Shown here: positions 38,601-53,600 of the stretch, in pieces
Position numbering within the stretch: position 1 is the stretch's first letter
How the letters are laid out: every line of letters starts with the position of its first letter
NCBI RefSeq assembly: GCF_031877795.1
Contig: NC_133931.1
Coordinates: 23,620,264-23,684,263, forward strand
Source: Strix aluco
Lineage: Eukaryota; Chordata; Aves; Strigiformes; Strigidae
Direction of reading: 5' to 3'
Length of the DNA stretch: 64,000 nt
The notes under the pieces: generated by a model
Told to the model about the DNA's origin: nothing
What the model saw: the letters and a program-made list of their open reading frames with translations, nothing else
The model's database searches: none
Made by a program: the position numbers and the translations under genes

Positions 38601-41600
38601 ATATACTGAATGTATGTGGTTAAATTATTGTAACTGAGGTCACAACCTAATTGGATTCTCTGAATATCCCTTATTTTTAAAGTTCTTTGAACTATCGAAG
38701 AAGGCTGATGGGTTGTAATTCAGCTTAAACAGAAGCTCTGCTACAACTATGCTCAGCTACTGCAATACAGTTCTCTTCGCTGGGAACTATCGTTACAGAA
38801 ATCTACACAAACAGACTGCACAAAATGTCTACAGACAGTAAGCCCTCTGCTCTCAGAACCACTGCAATAAATAGAGAAATTTTACTTATTCTATAATATT
38901 TCTTTTCCTAGGCTACGGTTTCTCAGACAAAGGATTGGTTTACGTTAGCAAAACAAAGTGAATCCATGAAAACTACAGATTCATTTATGCATCCTGCAGC
39001 TTCTAGTCAAATTCAAGATATTCAGTGTTTGCCTGGGCAGGATGAAAGAGATGATTCATTAAGTGAAAAAGATACCCTTCTGGGTAAGTAACAGGTGCTC
39101 AGCCGTAATGTTTATAACATAACCCTGACTAGGTGAAAAGAAAAGGCATTCCAAGGAATTGCTGCTAACCCCACTTATTACCTTCTGATTATCACATGGT
39201 ATCTTAGGCTTCAGATGGGTGTTTGTTTCTCTCCATAGCCACAACATTAAATGAAAATTTGATATAGTAACCAAGTAATTTTGTGATAGCAGAGGCTTCT
39301 TTTCTTATATATTTCTGTCTCATAGATATCCGTAAGTTTCAGCTACAGGGTTGTTGTTTCGGTTTTTTTTTTTTTTTTTCCCATTTGATATGTTTTGAAA
39401 GACGTTCTTGTCTGGATTTGTTGGGTATTTGATAACGTATGATTTGTGTTGCAGCCATCTTCTTAGGGAATTTATGTTGGGCACTTAAAGGCCTTTTGGC
39501 TGCCAGTTTTTATGAATCTTATCGAATGTAATAATTTGTGACACTCCAGTCCATCTGTCGAATTTAACTGAAATTGTTCAGCAGGTTTCAAAGGTACTGG
39601 GAGAGATCATACAGATGCACATATGGACATACCTGATTACATAGCCTTACTTCTGCTCTGTAAGCAGTAGCAAGAAGAACAGAGAAGTCTCAGCTCATAT
39701 GTTAGGAGTTCTCTCTCCCCAGTTCTCAGAGGAAAAAGCAACCATTCCACTTTGATACTTGTACTGCTGGGACCTTGGAGTCCAGTGGCTGAATTGAAAA
39801 CTGGAAGGCATGGTAACTCCAGATGTCTGTCTTCTTCCCCAGACCCATGAGAATCACCCCAGCAAATATATTGCTGATGCATGGATTATTAATGAAGTTA
39901 TTTAAGTTGCACTTGTTTGCAGCTCATGACTCTACCACTAACCTTTGCAGTGCTTTGAGCAGAGAAGTCAGAAATGCACCATTCTTGCAGAGCGTCGTAA
40001 TGTTAGTGCAGCTCTGTATTGTAGTGGGCTGGGCATAGGCCTATGGAAAGCCTCTCTGTCCTCTTTGGCTGCAGTCAACATTTTGCCTCAATGAATATTT
40101 TACATCTTCCCACTGAAAACTTTATTTTATAACATAGACCTTCATTTTGTGTGTGTTATTTGTTCTTCTTTATGCATATTTAATGGAAAATCCAGCACTC
40201 TTTCAGTCAGAAAACCTTTTTAGGCACAGTGTTCACTTGGTGTAGGGATCAGGCACTAGAAGCAATAAAGGGCATCAGCTAAGTTTCTCAGAGACGGCCT
40301 GCAATTAGAAAGAGTTCAATAGCTGAAGGTATTGGCTTTCACTGCTTCAGTTGGATCAGGGTTATTAATTAATGGCTTGAGCAAAACTGTGAGCCAGTTG
40401 GCTTTTGATTACTCAAGAGCTGTGTATCTCTTCCCCCTAATTGCCTCAGGTCCTGTGAAATCATTCTTCATGTTTCAGTTTCACAGAACTGTGTTGAGAA
40501 GCTATAATTTTTGTTTGTCAACTGAAAACATTTGAAATAGTTTAGAAATAAGAAAAGATACTTTAAATCACACTGATTTTTATATTAATGTCAACATACT
40601 GTGCCATATGTACCTACACACGAAATTATGTAAGCGCAGAGCAGGAAACCTCTATGCCATGTTCCTAATCCAAATGTCTGTCTGTGACAGTGGCCAGCAC
40701 TGATTAGACATGGCTTATTTTTGGAGGAAGATGGAAGGAATGTCTAACTGCCATTGCTATTTATTGACTAGGTCACCATAGAGGGTTTTTACAGGCTGAG
40801 ATTGCAAATGTGAACTTAGTGGATCTGAGAGATTTAGCCCTTTTCTATCACAGCCTGATGTACTGCATGTGCTCAGAGGTTGTAGCAGTCTCCTCACTGA
40901 CAATGTTTTGCCTTAGTGATACTATAGAGTATGAAAGCCTTCATCTTAGCTTTAGGGAAATACAGAGGATTCAGTTTATTCTCTAGTTTAAACACTGGAT
41001 TGATATTAAGATACTGGAGAGCCACAATTGAATTACGATTTTGTTTTTTCTTACTTTCACTTAGATTCTGCTGCTGTTCACAAGATCTGTAGTTATTCTG
41101 ATCAGTTTTACAGGACTGACTTGTACAATGATGGCAGCATTAAACCAGCTAAGCGATATGTATAGTCAAGGTCATCTTTGCTAACATGATCCAGAAGTAG
41201 TCAATTTGCTAAAACTCTAGCAGAAGTAGAAAAGATATTTCAGCAATTTAAAGCAGAAAGTTTTTTTCTCAGCAGACCAGGATGGCAGAGCATCCTTAGT
41301 AGCATGGGGATGACAAGAAGTTGGGTCAAAGGAATTAAGTAGAGAAGCGTAGACCAAAAATACAGGGGTGGTCACTGTTCTGAACTTGTTAGTTATGAAA
41401 CATCTCTAAATGAAAAGGAGCCATTTCTGGGTGGCAGACTGGAATCCAGGATTGTTAAATGTTTCCAGAGCCCTTAACATAATAATTTGTTTGTCGTCCT
41501 TCTATGTATGTCAAGATTTCACTCAACTGACAGAGGCTTGTTTGATGTTGTAGTCTTTTACAATAATCAACATAAGTAGACAAAGAATTATCACTTACTA

Positions 41601-44600
41601 GCTTCCTCAAACCTAAACGAAAAACAATCCTGCTACATACTGTGACTTGGATCAAACTATGACCAAATGCTCAGGAAGAAACCAGGCCTTGCAGCGCAAC
41701 AAGGTGGTTTAACAAGTGCTGAGGAGCTGGGATGCTCAGAGGTGTAAACAAGACAACCCGCTCCAGAGGGAGTTGTTCCTGAACTCTGCTGCTCTGCTGG
41801 AATTCAGCAATTCTGAGTCATGTGACTGAGTCTCTAGCCAGATAGCTACAGCAGAAGCACCTTTGCTATTCCCTGCTCTGCAGCGTGACATGGTCTGATT
41901 GTTTTGAAGCAGCACAATGTAAATATGTTCCATTTTTTTAACTTGGAAATGTTGATATGCAAGAGAACAGTCCTGAATCAAAAGGGTGTTCAATGATCTT
42001 TTCTGATTTAATGCAGAAGCAGCTTGCCTGTCTAAGGAATGCGACCAACGGAGATTCCTTTCCCCCTCAAGGACAGCATCAGCAAAAGCCGACATTATTA
42101 GGGAGAGATCCATAGAGGCTGAGGAGGGTTCTTCTACAGCCATTGCTGAACTTCCTTCCCACACTCAGTTAAGAGTTTATCTAGACCCGAAATGGGACAG
42201 TGCAGCAAAAGAAGAAAATGGACAGGAAAGCGCAACTTTTCAGACACCAGCTTATACTCAATTAGTAATGAAGGAACCCGTTTCAGAACTGACCCACCAT
42301 CCAGGTGCTGACATTGAGAGTGACGTGGATTTCCACAAACAGCCTAAAGTGTTTATAGACGAGTTAGCAAATAATGAAGTTGCCTGTGGTATTGCAGAAT
42401 CACTCTTTTCCCAAAGTTCTCCATTTACTGTCTTGGACTCCAAGGGAGAAGTAAAAGAACGAGATACTGAAGAACTAAGCTTAAGATCAAGTTCTGAAAG
42501 TGATGGGGCAGACAGTAGGGCTGCCTGGTGTATTAGTCACAGGACTTACGGCACTGGCAACAGACACGAGTTTGAAAGATTCAAGAAGTTCATTAAAGGG
42601 ACACTTGGGGAGAGGTACTGGTGGCTCTGGATGGATATTGAAAGACTAAAGGCCCTTAAGGACACTACAAGGCAGCAAAGGTACTTCTCATTATTTAACA
42701 GTTATTCCCATTGTTTTGATACTTGAAGCACAGCTAGGTCAATGCAGGTTTTGAGATTTCAGAATAAATTGTAATGTGTGAATAGAACAGACACAGTTAA
42801 AGCAATCATGAGTGTCCTGACAAGGTAAGTCAGGAATGACTCTGCTGAAGCTGATAAAACTCTTTTTGCAGAGTCATGTTTGCAAAGTTTACATGAAGAC
42901 AGGACAGCCATAGTATTGCAGTTTTGTTAGAAGGAGATTTGGAAAACAGATGGCAACAGAAAGAAAAAAAAGAATAAAAGAAATTAAATTCACAAGTAGG
43001 GCATTCAATATGACAAACTGCTTTAACAAAAGGCTCTGTTGGATTCAGATTGTCTATTCTGAGGCACTGTACATTTTATCTTACACACAACCTGCCTCTA
43101 ATCTGCAGAAAAATTGTTTTGGCTTCTGCCACTTGCAATTAAAAACACGTTGCATGACAAAGTTTAACCAGTAGGATGAACTGTACTTGGTTCTGTATAG
43201 CATCTGATACATGCTTATGTGACTATTTTTGTTGACTCAAGGCAACTCAGTAAGATGAAAAAACTGTATCTGCTGAGCAGTGGAGACTATTTCCTCAGTT
43301 CAGAAGTGTTACTCAGACTTGATCTACTGCATGGAGATCAGTGGAATATAAGGCATTTAAGATGGATTCAGCCTGAAGTAGTGAAACCTCTACTTCTTTA
43401 CTGGTATGAAAAATGAACATGAACTAAGTTTCTATTGTTTAACAACTTTCCCTTTTCTTTGATAAGTCTATTAGGTTTATTTCATCTCACTTATCCCATT
43501 GCAATTATGGGAAGCAATGTCATCTTAAATACTAGCAGATGTTGCCTCTGAATTTTTAGTTGAGCCTAAACTACACTGCAATCTGCTGAGAAGCCAGGTA
43601 GATATGCATTACGGAGCCCTTGTTATTTTACTGCCAGAGCATCTGAGCTACTTTGTGTATAGCTGTCTTGGATAGCATCCAACTAAACTTCAGGCTGCAG
43701 GGTAGAGAAACCCCTCTAGGCATAGAAAGTTAATTCTGCCCTAACCTATTGCCCATATTGCCCTTCTCAAGTTTCTGAGGATGCTCTTTGTATACATCTA
43801 TATGGAATTTGACCCTGAGACTTTACTGTTCAATGTCTGTCATACAAAATGCCTATTACATATTGACAGCTTAAGTGAGGATGCAAATGACAACCTGTTT
43901 CCAAAATATAAGCTAAATTCTTGAAGGTTTTCTCTCCTCCCCAAGGGGGATCAACAAATTGCAGGCATAAACAAATACCTGTAATTGTGAACTTTGCTGT
44001 GGAGCCTCATGAGGCTTGTGGACTATATCTTGTGACCTAAAATCCTTTCTTATTCTTTGCTATAGGATGGATGGGACATATTCTACTGCAGACTCATACA
44101 AAGACAACTATGTAATGGTGCAGAATTTGCAACCCAAGTTTATTTATGTGTAGTTTGGTTTCAGATTTGGAAAAGTGTAATGTCTAAACATATCTTTAAC
44201 ACTAACTGATTTTTAATTCTAGGTTCATGTAGCACCATATCTTCATACAGTAAACACCATCATGGGGAAAAAAAAAAGAATCCAAATAGCCCAGTGTTTA
44301 ATGTTTGGGGAAAGTTCTACTTATCAGTTTTTATTTCCTAGGGGTCCCAGATTTTGTGTCACTCATTCAACAGCAATGGAAACTGCCAGTGCAAAACTGA
44401 AGCTCTGGCACACATGCCAAGAGAGACCAAGGGTGGACATTGATCCTTTTCCACAATTAGTATCATTGCTACCATTGACACCAAAGTCTTGCATGCCCAG
44501 GATATCATCTTCCCCTCCTCAGGTAGGTAGGATCACAACATTGAAAATCAAAGCCTTGTCCTGTCAAAAATAATGATAAAACTCCTTGAATTCAATGGAA

Positions 44601-47600
44601 CAAGATTATGGTACTTGGTTGTTAGGAAGTCAAGATTTAGCAAGGGGGTCTGTTGCAGATGGTTATGTATAAAAATGCAACACAAATTTACTATATGCAA
44701 CAGGTTGCTATAAAACAGAGTCAGATTATCTTCTCAGTTACATCCTGGCGATTACATAAATCTTTTGGACAGATGTTTTAGCTTGAAATTCTCAGAACTG
44801 CAAAATTAAGGATCTAGCAGTGCAGATTCTCTTCAACCAGCCTTACCTTAATCCAGAATAATTCTTACAACTTCACTGCAGTTACCCTGAATCTATCCCT
44901 CATGTTTGTAAGGGGCAGAGTTCTTCCCATTTTCTATCACCACAGTCCTTCAATCAGCTACATGTGCTTTTTGCTTTCTGCAGAGGGCTATGAGACGTAA
45001 AACACAGACCTTTTTTCACAGTGTGTATCTTGCACGTGGCCACTTCAGTTTTCACTTTTTTCTTCCTTGAAAGCCTGAATTTGAGAGGTCACTGCAATGA
45101 AGGCTGCAGGTTTTCAGCAACACAGTATTAAGGCTCAGGACAGAAGGTACTTGGAAGAATGTGAATTGAAACTGTGATTCCAGTATCAAGAACCAGATGG
45201 GCTATGCCACATATCTGTTCACACACACCTGTTACTTTGAGTTGGATAGTTCTAGACCACAATTATATATTTTTTAAAGCTAATTCATGGAGATAATGGA
45301 GGAAAAACAGTGGGACAGATTTCCTGTTCAGAAGAAGCTGGGTTCAGGAGCCAGATTCCTGCTGATCACAGCAGGAATGGAAGCCAGAAGCAGATGCTTC
45401 TCACAGAGACCAGTTCTGGCTTCACAAGGTGTGCTAATGACACAGGACTAGCTGTAGGTCAGGCAGGCACGCAGGATCCTAACTCTGCAGGTTTCCCAGC
45501 CCCTGTTCAGTTCAGCACTTGAAGAAAACTATGACCTGGCACCTGTGAACCTCACAGAATCAGCTAACGGACTGTTTCTTGCTGCTTTTTTATTTTTTAT
45601 TTTTTTCTCCTGTGAGAAATCTGGACTTTTGACTCTTCCACTGTGCTTGCAAGAGCTTAGAAAGAGCAGCAACTCTGGGTGAATTTCTGAGGGCACAGTG
45701 AATGCAACTGGCATCTCCAAAAAGTTATAGCCTGATTTTGTACAAAATAAGTCAGTGATGGTGTGGCAGAATGCCCCCTTTCTCTCCTAATCTAAGTGAA
45801 TGTATCTGTTTTACAGTGAGCTACTTAAGGTAATCTTAGTAAAGATTCACAAAACCTGTTCACATGCTCTTCACTTGACATCCTCTGTAATTCTGTAAAA
45901 AGTGTATGTAACATATATCTACCTGTTAAAAATGAAATTTTTAAGCTATAGTGGTTATTAAGGTGTGCTGGAAAATCTTGCAAGACATTCAGAGAAACTT
46001 TTCGCATTTTTTTTACATATTGTGGTTGACAAGGAAAAATGGTCCTGAAAACCCTTGAACGTTTTTGAGTAGTTAATGAGGACATGTTAAGAAAACACAA
46101 AGGTGGAAAAATAATCAGAATTGCCTTATTTTTCTGTTATTTTTAGAAAAGTAGAACAAGCTCACCAACAGCTTTATTAAAACTAGCTATGCCAAAATTC
46201 TCTTTGAAGAGATCATCAAGATTATCACTTGCCCTGCCATCAAGTCAGAGCTCCCAAAGGGATGACACTTCTAGTAGTAGAAAGTGGTAAGTACAAAAGT
46301 CCCTTGTATACCTTTCTGCACACCAATGTACTTTGAATATTTATGACAGGCTTTTAGATCCTACTGTTTTCATGAATACTTTTCTTTAATTGAATAATCT
46401 GCTTAGTGAAGCACAGTTATGGTACAGATTGCGTGAATGGAGAGTTCCTCTGTGGCTGATTAGTTTCTCATTTGTTTGTGCCACAACACAAAAGGGTTTA
46501 TTTCTACAGATATAAATGTTTTATCTTCTCTTGGGTAATAGTTGATATTCTCTACATAGATTCATATTCTTTTAAACTGTCTCAAGCGCTTGACCTCAAA
46601 GGTGTGCTGTATCAGTGATTTCCACAGGGCCACATGAAAAAGTATTCCTCTACATTTTTTACGTTTATTATAAATTTGAACTCCATGTACTTTTTCCTCT
46701 ACTATTCACTATGTCATTCTATCTCTCTCATGCCCCTTCTTAGTTGTTTATTTTATAAGCAGTCCTAGTTTATTCTTAAATATATATTGAAAATTTTGTT
46801 TGTTTGTGGATCCAGGCCAAAGTCAGTGAGCAGAGACATGATTCATTGCTTAGCTTTGGATGACACTGAAGACTCAAAGTACTGGAGTCATAGAAAGTAC
46901 ACCTATGCTGAGCTGCTCCTGGTAAGTACTACTTTAAAATATTAGTTGCCTTGAATCATGGGTTAAAGCATTTTATTCTGTAGTATTAAAGGGGAAATAG
47001 TCAAAGATGGGGAGAAATTGGTTTGATTATATGAATGTCAATGCCTTATGCAGAGGTATAATTAGAATGTCAGCATTTTGTGTGTGGTATCTGTCACCTA
47101 TTTGATAGGAAATCATGGCATATACAGAGGTTTATTTTCACTAGAAAGTGGTGACCATGTGTTCAGCAGGCTATTATGGAAAACTCACTGCATAAATGCT
47201 TCAGTGGAATCATTGCCTAGGAAAGTATACCAGACTTACAGTGAAAATGGAATCTGCCCTAGAAAGTAATTAAAATAGTAAAATTCATAAGAGGAAAATG
47301 CTTCCCTTGTACAATTCCTCTTTATTGGTTATGTACTTCATTATTTTCTTTGTTGAGTTATTGTCTGCTAAGCAGGCCCTCAGTCCAGCAAACCTCAGGA
47401 GGGACAGGCTGCACAGAAGAGCCTTTTCTCAATAACTGTTAAAATGCTGACAAATTGAACATGTGAGATGTCAAGATATGGCAATTTAAAATATACCCAA
47501 AACCTTTCACATCTGTGGAATGGTCTCAAAATGGCCTGCTGTTTCAGGGAGGTATTGATACCCATGGCCTCCCAATTAAAAAATAACCATATTGTGAAAT

Positions 47601-50600
47601 CTGGGCCTGTTTACATATGCATGAAGTTTGCTGATCACTTGAGCACATGATAGTTTATTTTTCACATCACATCATAGAATCATAGAATGGTTTGGGTTGG
47701 AAGGGACCTCAAAGATCATCTAGTTCCAACCCCCCTGCCATGGGCAGGGACACCTTCCACTAGACCAAGTTGCTCAAAGCCCCGTCCAACCTGGCCTTGA
47801 ACTCTGCCAGGGAGGGGGCAGCCACAGCTTCTCTTGGCAACCTGTTCCAGTGTCTCACCACCCTCACAGTGAAGAATTTCTTCCATATATTTGATCTAAA
47901 TCTACCCTCTTTCAGTTTGAAATGGTGACCCCTCATCCTAGCACTACAATCCCCGATAAAGAGTCCCTCCCCATCTTTCCTGTAGCCCCCTTTAAGTACT
48001 GGAAGGCCACTATAAGGTCCCCCTGGAGCCTTCTCTTTTTGAGGCTGAACAACCCCAGCTCTCTCAGCCTGTCCTCACAGGGGAAGTGCTCTAGTCCCAT
48101 GATCGTCTTCATGGCCTCCTCTGGACTCTCTCCAACAGGTCCATGTTCTCCTTATGCTGGATGCAGTACTCCAGGTGGGGTCTCATGAGAGCAGAGCAGA
48201 GGGGGAGAATCCCCTCCCTTGACCTGCTGGCCACTTTTCTCTTGATGCAGCCCAGGATATGGTCGGCTTTCTGGGCTGCGAGGTCACATTGCTGTCTCAT
48301 AGTCATTTTCCATCCACTAATACTCCCAGGTCCTTCTCCTCAGGGCTGCTCTCAATCCACTCTCTGCCCAGCCTGTATTTGTGCTTGGGATTGCCCTGAC
48401 CCATGTGCAGGACCTTGCACTTGGCCTTGTTGAACTTCATGAGGTTTGCACAGCCCCACCTCTCAAGTCTGTCAAGGCCCCTCTGGATGGCCAGGACTAC
48501 AGTCAGGACTCCACAATTTGCCATCATAAATATGATGCAAAGGGGAATGAAGGTATTCATAGTTTAACTTCATACTGGGAAGGGGGATCTTCCTACTCTG
48601 CTTCAGAAGTCTGGTTTCCTCCTACCCTTCTCCATCCCTGTTACTGTTTGGAAAGAAGCTGGTTGTCAGCCACCATACTCATCTGCTCCCGCTTCCACTA
48701 CCAGAGACAGCAAGTCAGCCAAAGTTTCCCTCTTGTGATCATCAGAAGCTAATTTATTACTTCATAGCCTCCTTTGGCTTCTCCGTGAGCATTCTCAAAA
48801 TGGATTTATTCTTCCTCAAACGCTCCAGGATCTAGTCACAGTAAAGAGCATGGAATTCTTGTCCCCTAAAATGTTCATGATTTTGTTGCTGATGTCAGTG
48901 GTGTAACCCTAGGAGGAATATCTTTTGTTCTATGATAGTTAATTGTCTTGACCAAATAACCATCTGTTAACTTCTCTTAATTCAAAACACAGTAGCCTGA
49001 GATGAGACAACTTTTAACAGCTAAGTGATATAATTTAGTATCACTGTAATTCTCTGGATTCAGAGCTAAAGAGTTAATGACAGAATTAAGGCCAGGTTTC
49101 TTTTTCTGTTTCAAGCGCTGAGGAACCACCTAAGGGATGCTATGGTCATGTTGCTACTCTGCATGTCTTCAGTCATCAGACTTACTCCATTGGATGTGAA
49201 TATTTAGTGGGAAAATGGTATTGAGAGTGATGATCAATTGCATATGTAGTAGAAAATGGAGTCTAGTTTCTTGGGGTGAAGATACTAATTGAGTACACTG
49301 CGTGGCCCTCCATTGCAATATACTGACATTTGAAAATAATGAAAGCCTGTTATTCCTTGCTGTATGACTATATTTTATTTGTCCAGGGGAAAAGTGCTGC
49401 TGGCAGTGTTGTGTTAGGGGGATCAAGAATGGAAAGCATGCTGCAGTCTCTTTATTTGGAGAACAGAGCAGGCTACTACTTCACACAGTTCTGTGAGAAG
49501 TCAGGGAATAAGGTATGAGCATTTTCCTACCCTGTGATAATTTAGTCCACAGTTGACTGAATGCCAAGTTATAGAGGGCAGCCAGACTGAAAAAAAAAAA
49601 TGGAGAAAGTAAGATTGATGACTGGATGAATTATTACTTGTGAGACTCCAATCCCTCAACGACAATAAACTGTTCATGTGTATATTCAAACTAATGACAA
49701 GTCTTAACCAAGCTGTCAGATCCTAACTGTTTCAAACCTATTGGAAATCTGATTGTACCATCAGGGATAAAATAAGACTAATCATTCTTAAAAACTAGCC
49801 TTTAACTTGGCAGAAAAAATGAGGTCTTAACCCACAAAAACATTTTTTAAAAAGATGGAAAATCCACTATGCTATTACTCATGATAATCTGCCTATTTCT
49901 TACTTGTTGGGTTAGTGATGTCCAAAATCTCCAATGTTTTAAAAACGTTCTTCTGCTTCCACGAAGCTTCTTGGATTTCTGAGAAACATAACACTATTTC
50001 TTCTCTGCAGTCAGCAGATCCATCATTCATTACTGGGTGTAAATTGAGGATTGGTTGGAACAAGTTATGAATCTGAGTCAGTGTTTAGTGGCTTTGCAGA
50101 AATATTTAGTCTTTAGGGGAGACTTGAATGCAATCAAGATGGACATCTGTTTCACCGCTGGCACAACCCAGAATCCAGCAACAGTAGTTAGAAATGCCTT
50201 TGGCTACCAGAAGGCAAGAGCCAATGTTTCCAAAGCTGAATACCTTCAGCTAAAAATGTTAAATGCGTAGAGATAGCAATCTAAATAAAAGTAACTTATT
50301 TTTTCATCAGTGATAGGCACCCACCCATATGTCCTCTAGCCTTTGCAGGTGCCAGACTCCTTTGAAAATTATTTCCTTAAGATTTTGTCTACAGCTGTGG
50401 AGCCTATTTCACTCATATGCCAGGTCTGGCAGGCTACAGCCTGTGAAGTAAAGTTCCTTGGACGTATCTTTTTGGAACACTTTATTGTCCAGTGTTGAGG
50501 GTTTCAGGGTATTTTTAAGATCCAAACCCCATAAGCACATGATTAAAACAGAGGACTTGGGGAAAGATCTAGACTTCTTCTGAAAGATCTTTTGATGTTT

Positions 50601-53600
50601 GAATTTATGAAATGAGGCCAAGACTCTGACTGTAATGCATGTAATAAAAATGTAATGATAGTCTCAGTAACATATGTCAAGTACACAATATTTAATTGTT
50701 TTAGTTATTGCTGCAAAATGCTATTTCACCATGGCACAAATTCTGCATGTGCATTATCAACATTTCTTCTTTGGTGCTGGCTTTATGCCACTGAAATGTG
50801 GTTACTCTTCAAATGTTAACTACAATGTTAACAATTTTAATGGCAAATTATGCATACAGGATACAATAAAAGATACAGGATCACAGCAATGATGCCATTA
50901 AACATGTCCTTCTGCCAGTATACAAAAGAAGATTAAATCCATCTTAAATTGAGCTTGATTTATGATGACCCCAAGGAGCTACATAATTACTTGCATTGGA
51001 AAGGCAACCTTTTATAAAGCTGTGATATTTGGGTAGCAATAACTTAAAATATTTTTCATCCCTAGTTGTGGAAGAACAGTGCGTACTTTTGGTTTGACCT
51101 ACAGGCTTATCATCAGCTTTTCTACCAAGGAACTCTTCATCCTTTTAAAATATGCAAGCAAGCTCAAGTAAGTTGTAAATAATGTGTTTTCCCTTCACAA
51201 ATACTTTGTTCATTCCCTTCACAAGTACATTTGTTCAGTGTAAAGACTGAAAAGAAGATAGAAAGTAGAAAAGTTTCCAAAACTTGACAACCCACACCAA
51301 AGTAAATCTGGGTTGTGGACAATAAAAGAAGGCCTTTGGATCATTTCCATGGAATTTCTTGATTTAAATGTTAAACATGCATAGTTTGATTTCTAGGCTC
51401 TGCTGCCTGTTTCCAGTTTTATCTGTTATACTCAGTTTACCTAATCTCCCCTTTGCTACTCTGTGTCATATTTGGAAACTGTCTGCTTAGTGTTAACCTC
51501 AGAGATAATATTTTTTCTAAATCATTTAATTCTGCTGTACCTTTCCTTCCATCTCCTGTGTGGTTTAGAATTGCAGGTCTCACAGTCCAGACCTCAGATA
51601 ATGACCTTAGTCATGAAAATGGATTTTTCAGTTGTCAGTCCTGTTTTTCTTTTCCTGATTGTCAGGGCATCATTATGCTCTTTACGTAGTTGTCATTCCC
51701 CCCATTTGATCTTTAGACCCTCATTTACTGTCAAGCGGAACTCGTGTGTTTCCTATAAATGAGCATTCCTAATTGAGCATGCACTTTTAAGTCAGGGAAT
51801 AAACCAAAAGTGAAGTGGTTCACCACAGGCCATGGGTGCTGACGGCTGTCATGGGCTGCAGGATAGTCCAATGCTGCCAGAGAAGGAGTCTGCAGCAGTA
51901 TGATATCATTAGAAGAATTCCAAGCAACTTTTAAAATCGCTTTGTGAAACTTTGGTCTGGTTTTCCTCTGTAAACCCTGTGTAGGAGTATATCCTATCTG
52001 CATATTTCAATATATGCTGTAATAGAGCAAAGCTACTTCACATGTTGTTGGGACAAATATCTGTAGAGAGCAGTGGAGAATAATCTCTTTGTATGGCTTA
52101 TGTTACTGAGCATCTGGACTTCCTTGAATTTATCTTCTATTTCTACTTGGAGGTTTTACTGCGGCCAATGACAGAATTTTACATATTTGTCCAGAATTCT
52201 CACCTGAATCATGTTGTTTGCAAAGAAACTTCAAGCAGAGGCTGAGGCACAGATCCCTCCCTCTCTCCTGTCACACACTGGCTAACTTGAACTGCTATCC
52301 TATTTAGTTGTTTTCTCCTCCAGGTCTACTTACGGCCTGAGGCTGAGGGAAACTGACTGCAACCCTAACACTGACTGTCTCCCGTATCTGCCCAGGCCTG
52401 CGTGTGGCTAGAGATGCTGCTCACAACAGGCGTGCAAGTTAACCATATCTAAACTGTGTCTTCATTTTTATATATGTTTTGCTGCAGGCCAAATTTTAAG
52501 TTAGGGTCCATGATGGTTTTCAATTTGATTCCATTTCACACCAGCTTCCACTCTTTCTGCAGTGGTTGCATGACTGAAAATTAAGGCACAGGTCTTTTTT
52601 ACTTATCTTATTTCCAGTGCTGGCCTGGTGGTGACAGCAGAACATCGTACAATCAGTGTTACCAGGCAATTGCAGAGAGCTACATACACATAGCCATTAA
52701 AGTAAATACATCAAAACGAAATATGTGAAACTGTTCCATTAGCATAACTAACAGCTGAAATGTAACATAACAAATCAACACATGTGCTGCAGCATTTGGT
52801 ATCATTCTCAAGCTTGCCTTTTAAGGCTGCACAAAAATTATTCTTGTTTTCATTGGAACACGGTAAAGAGTCAAGCTGCATCCAATCTACAGGGTCTGCT
52901 TATGGAAGAGATGTCTTCTCAAATTCTGTGCTTACCTTTGGCACAATAAGATAGTAATTCCAAATACTCCTAAGAGAATGTGGATGAGATTCACACAACA
53001 CATTGTCATATATATTTTGCTATTTATTACAGAAAGAGACATCCAGAGTATTCTGTATGTGTTCTGCCTGCTTCCTGTTAGAAACAAGATCAAACCTGGA
53101 TTGCTGTGTATCTGCTACTCGTTGTTTTGTTTGTTAGGCATTTTTATCTCAGCTTTATGATCGAATAAGAAAATGTATTCCAAGGTGTATATTCATTCAT
53201 CCAGGGAAAGAAACTACAGTGAGAATGAAATCTGTTGGATAAGAAAAATGATGAGTACTGGTATCATCCAGGAACATATATGGTTATTCACTATAAACAT
53301 AAGCACAAGTGTGTAAAATAAATTGGGAAAGAAACACATATTGTAGTTTTCCATAAAAAAATAGTTGTTTAGAGTAGAAAATTTAATACAGTTATGGGAA
53401 GTACAATATTTTAACACCAGAATCAATTTAGATAAAGGGAGTTATCATTAATGTGAATTTTTGGGGTCAGACACAAGATTTATGTTAGAGGAAAGTGATG
53501 ATGGGGGTTAAGGAAGTTTAGCCTTTCCATTTAAGACCAGCCAGTGCATTGTATTCCTCCATCATATGATTCTGTCAAGCAGCTGCACAAGCCCCTTGTT

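Larger units (their letters stand above)
46922..49386 (+). other. RGS22 intron 12
   Basis: 2465-bp intron, one third of which is a CR1 insertion (47673-48510). Confidence 0.85.
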
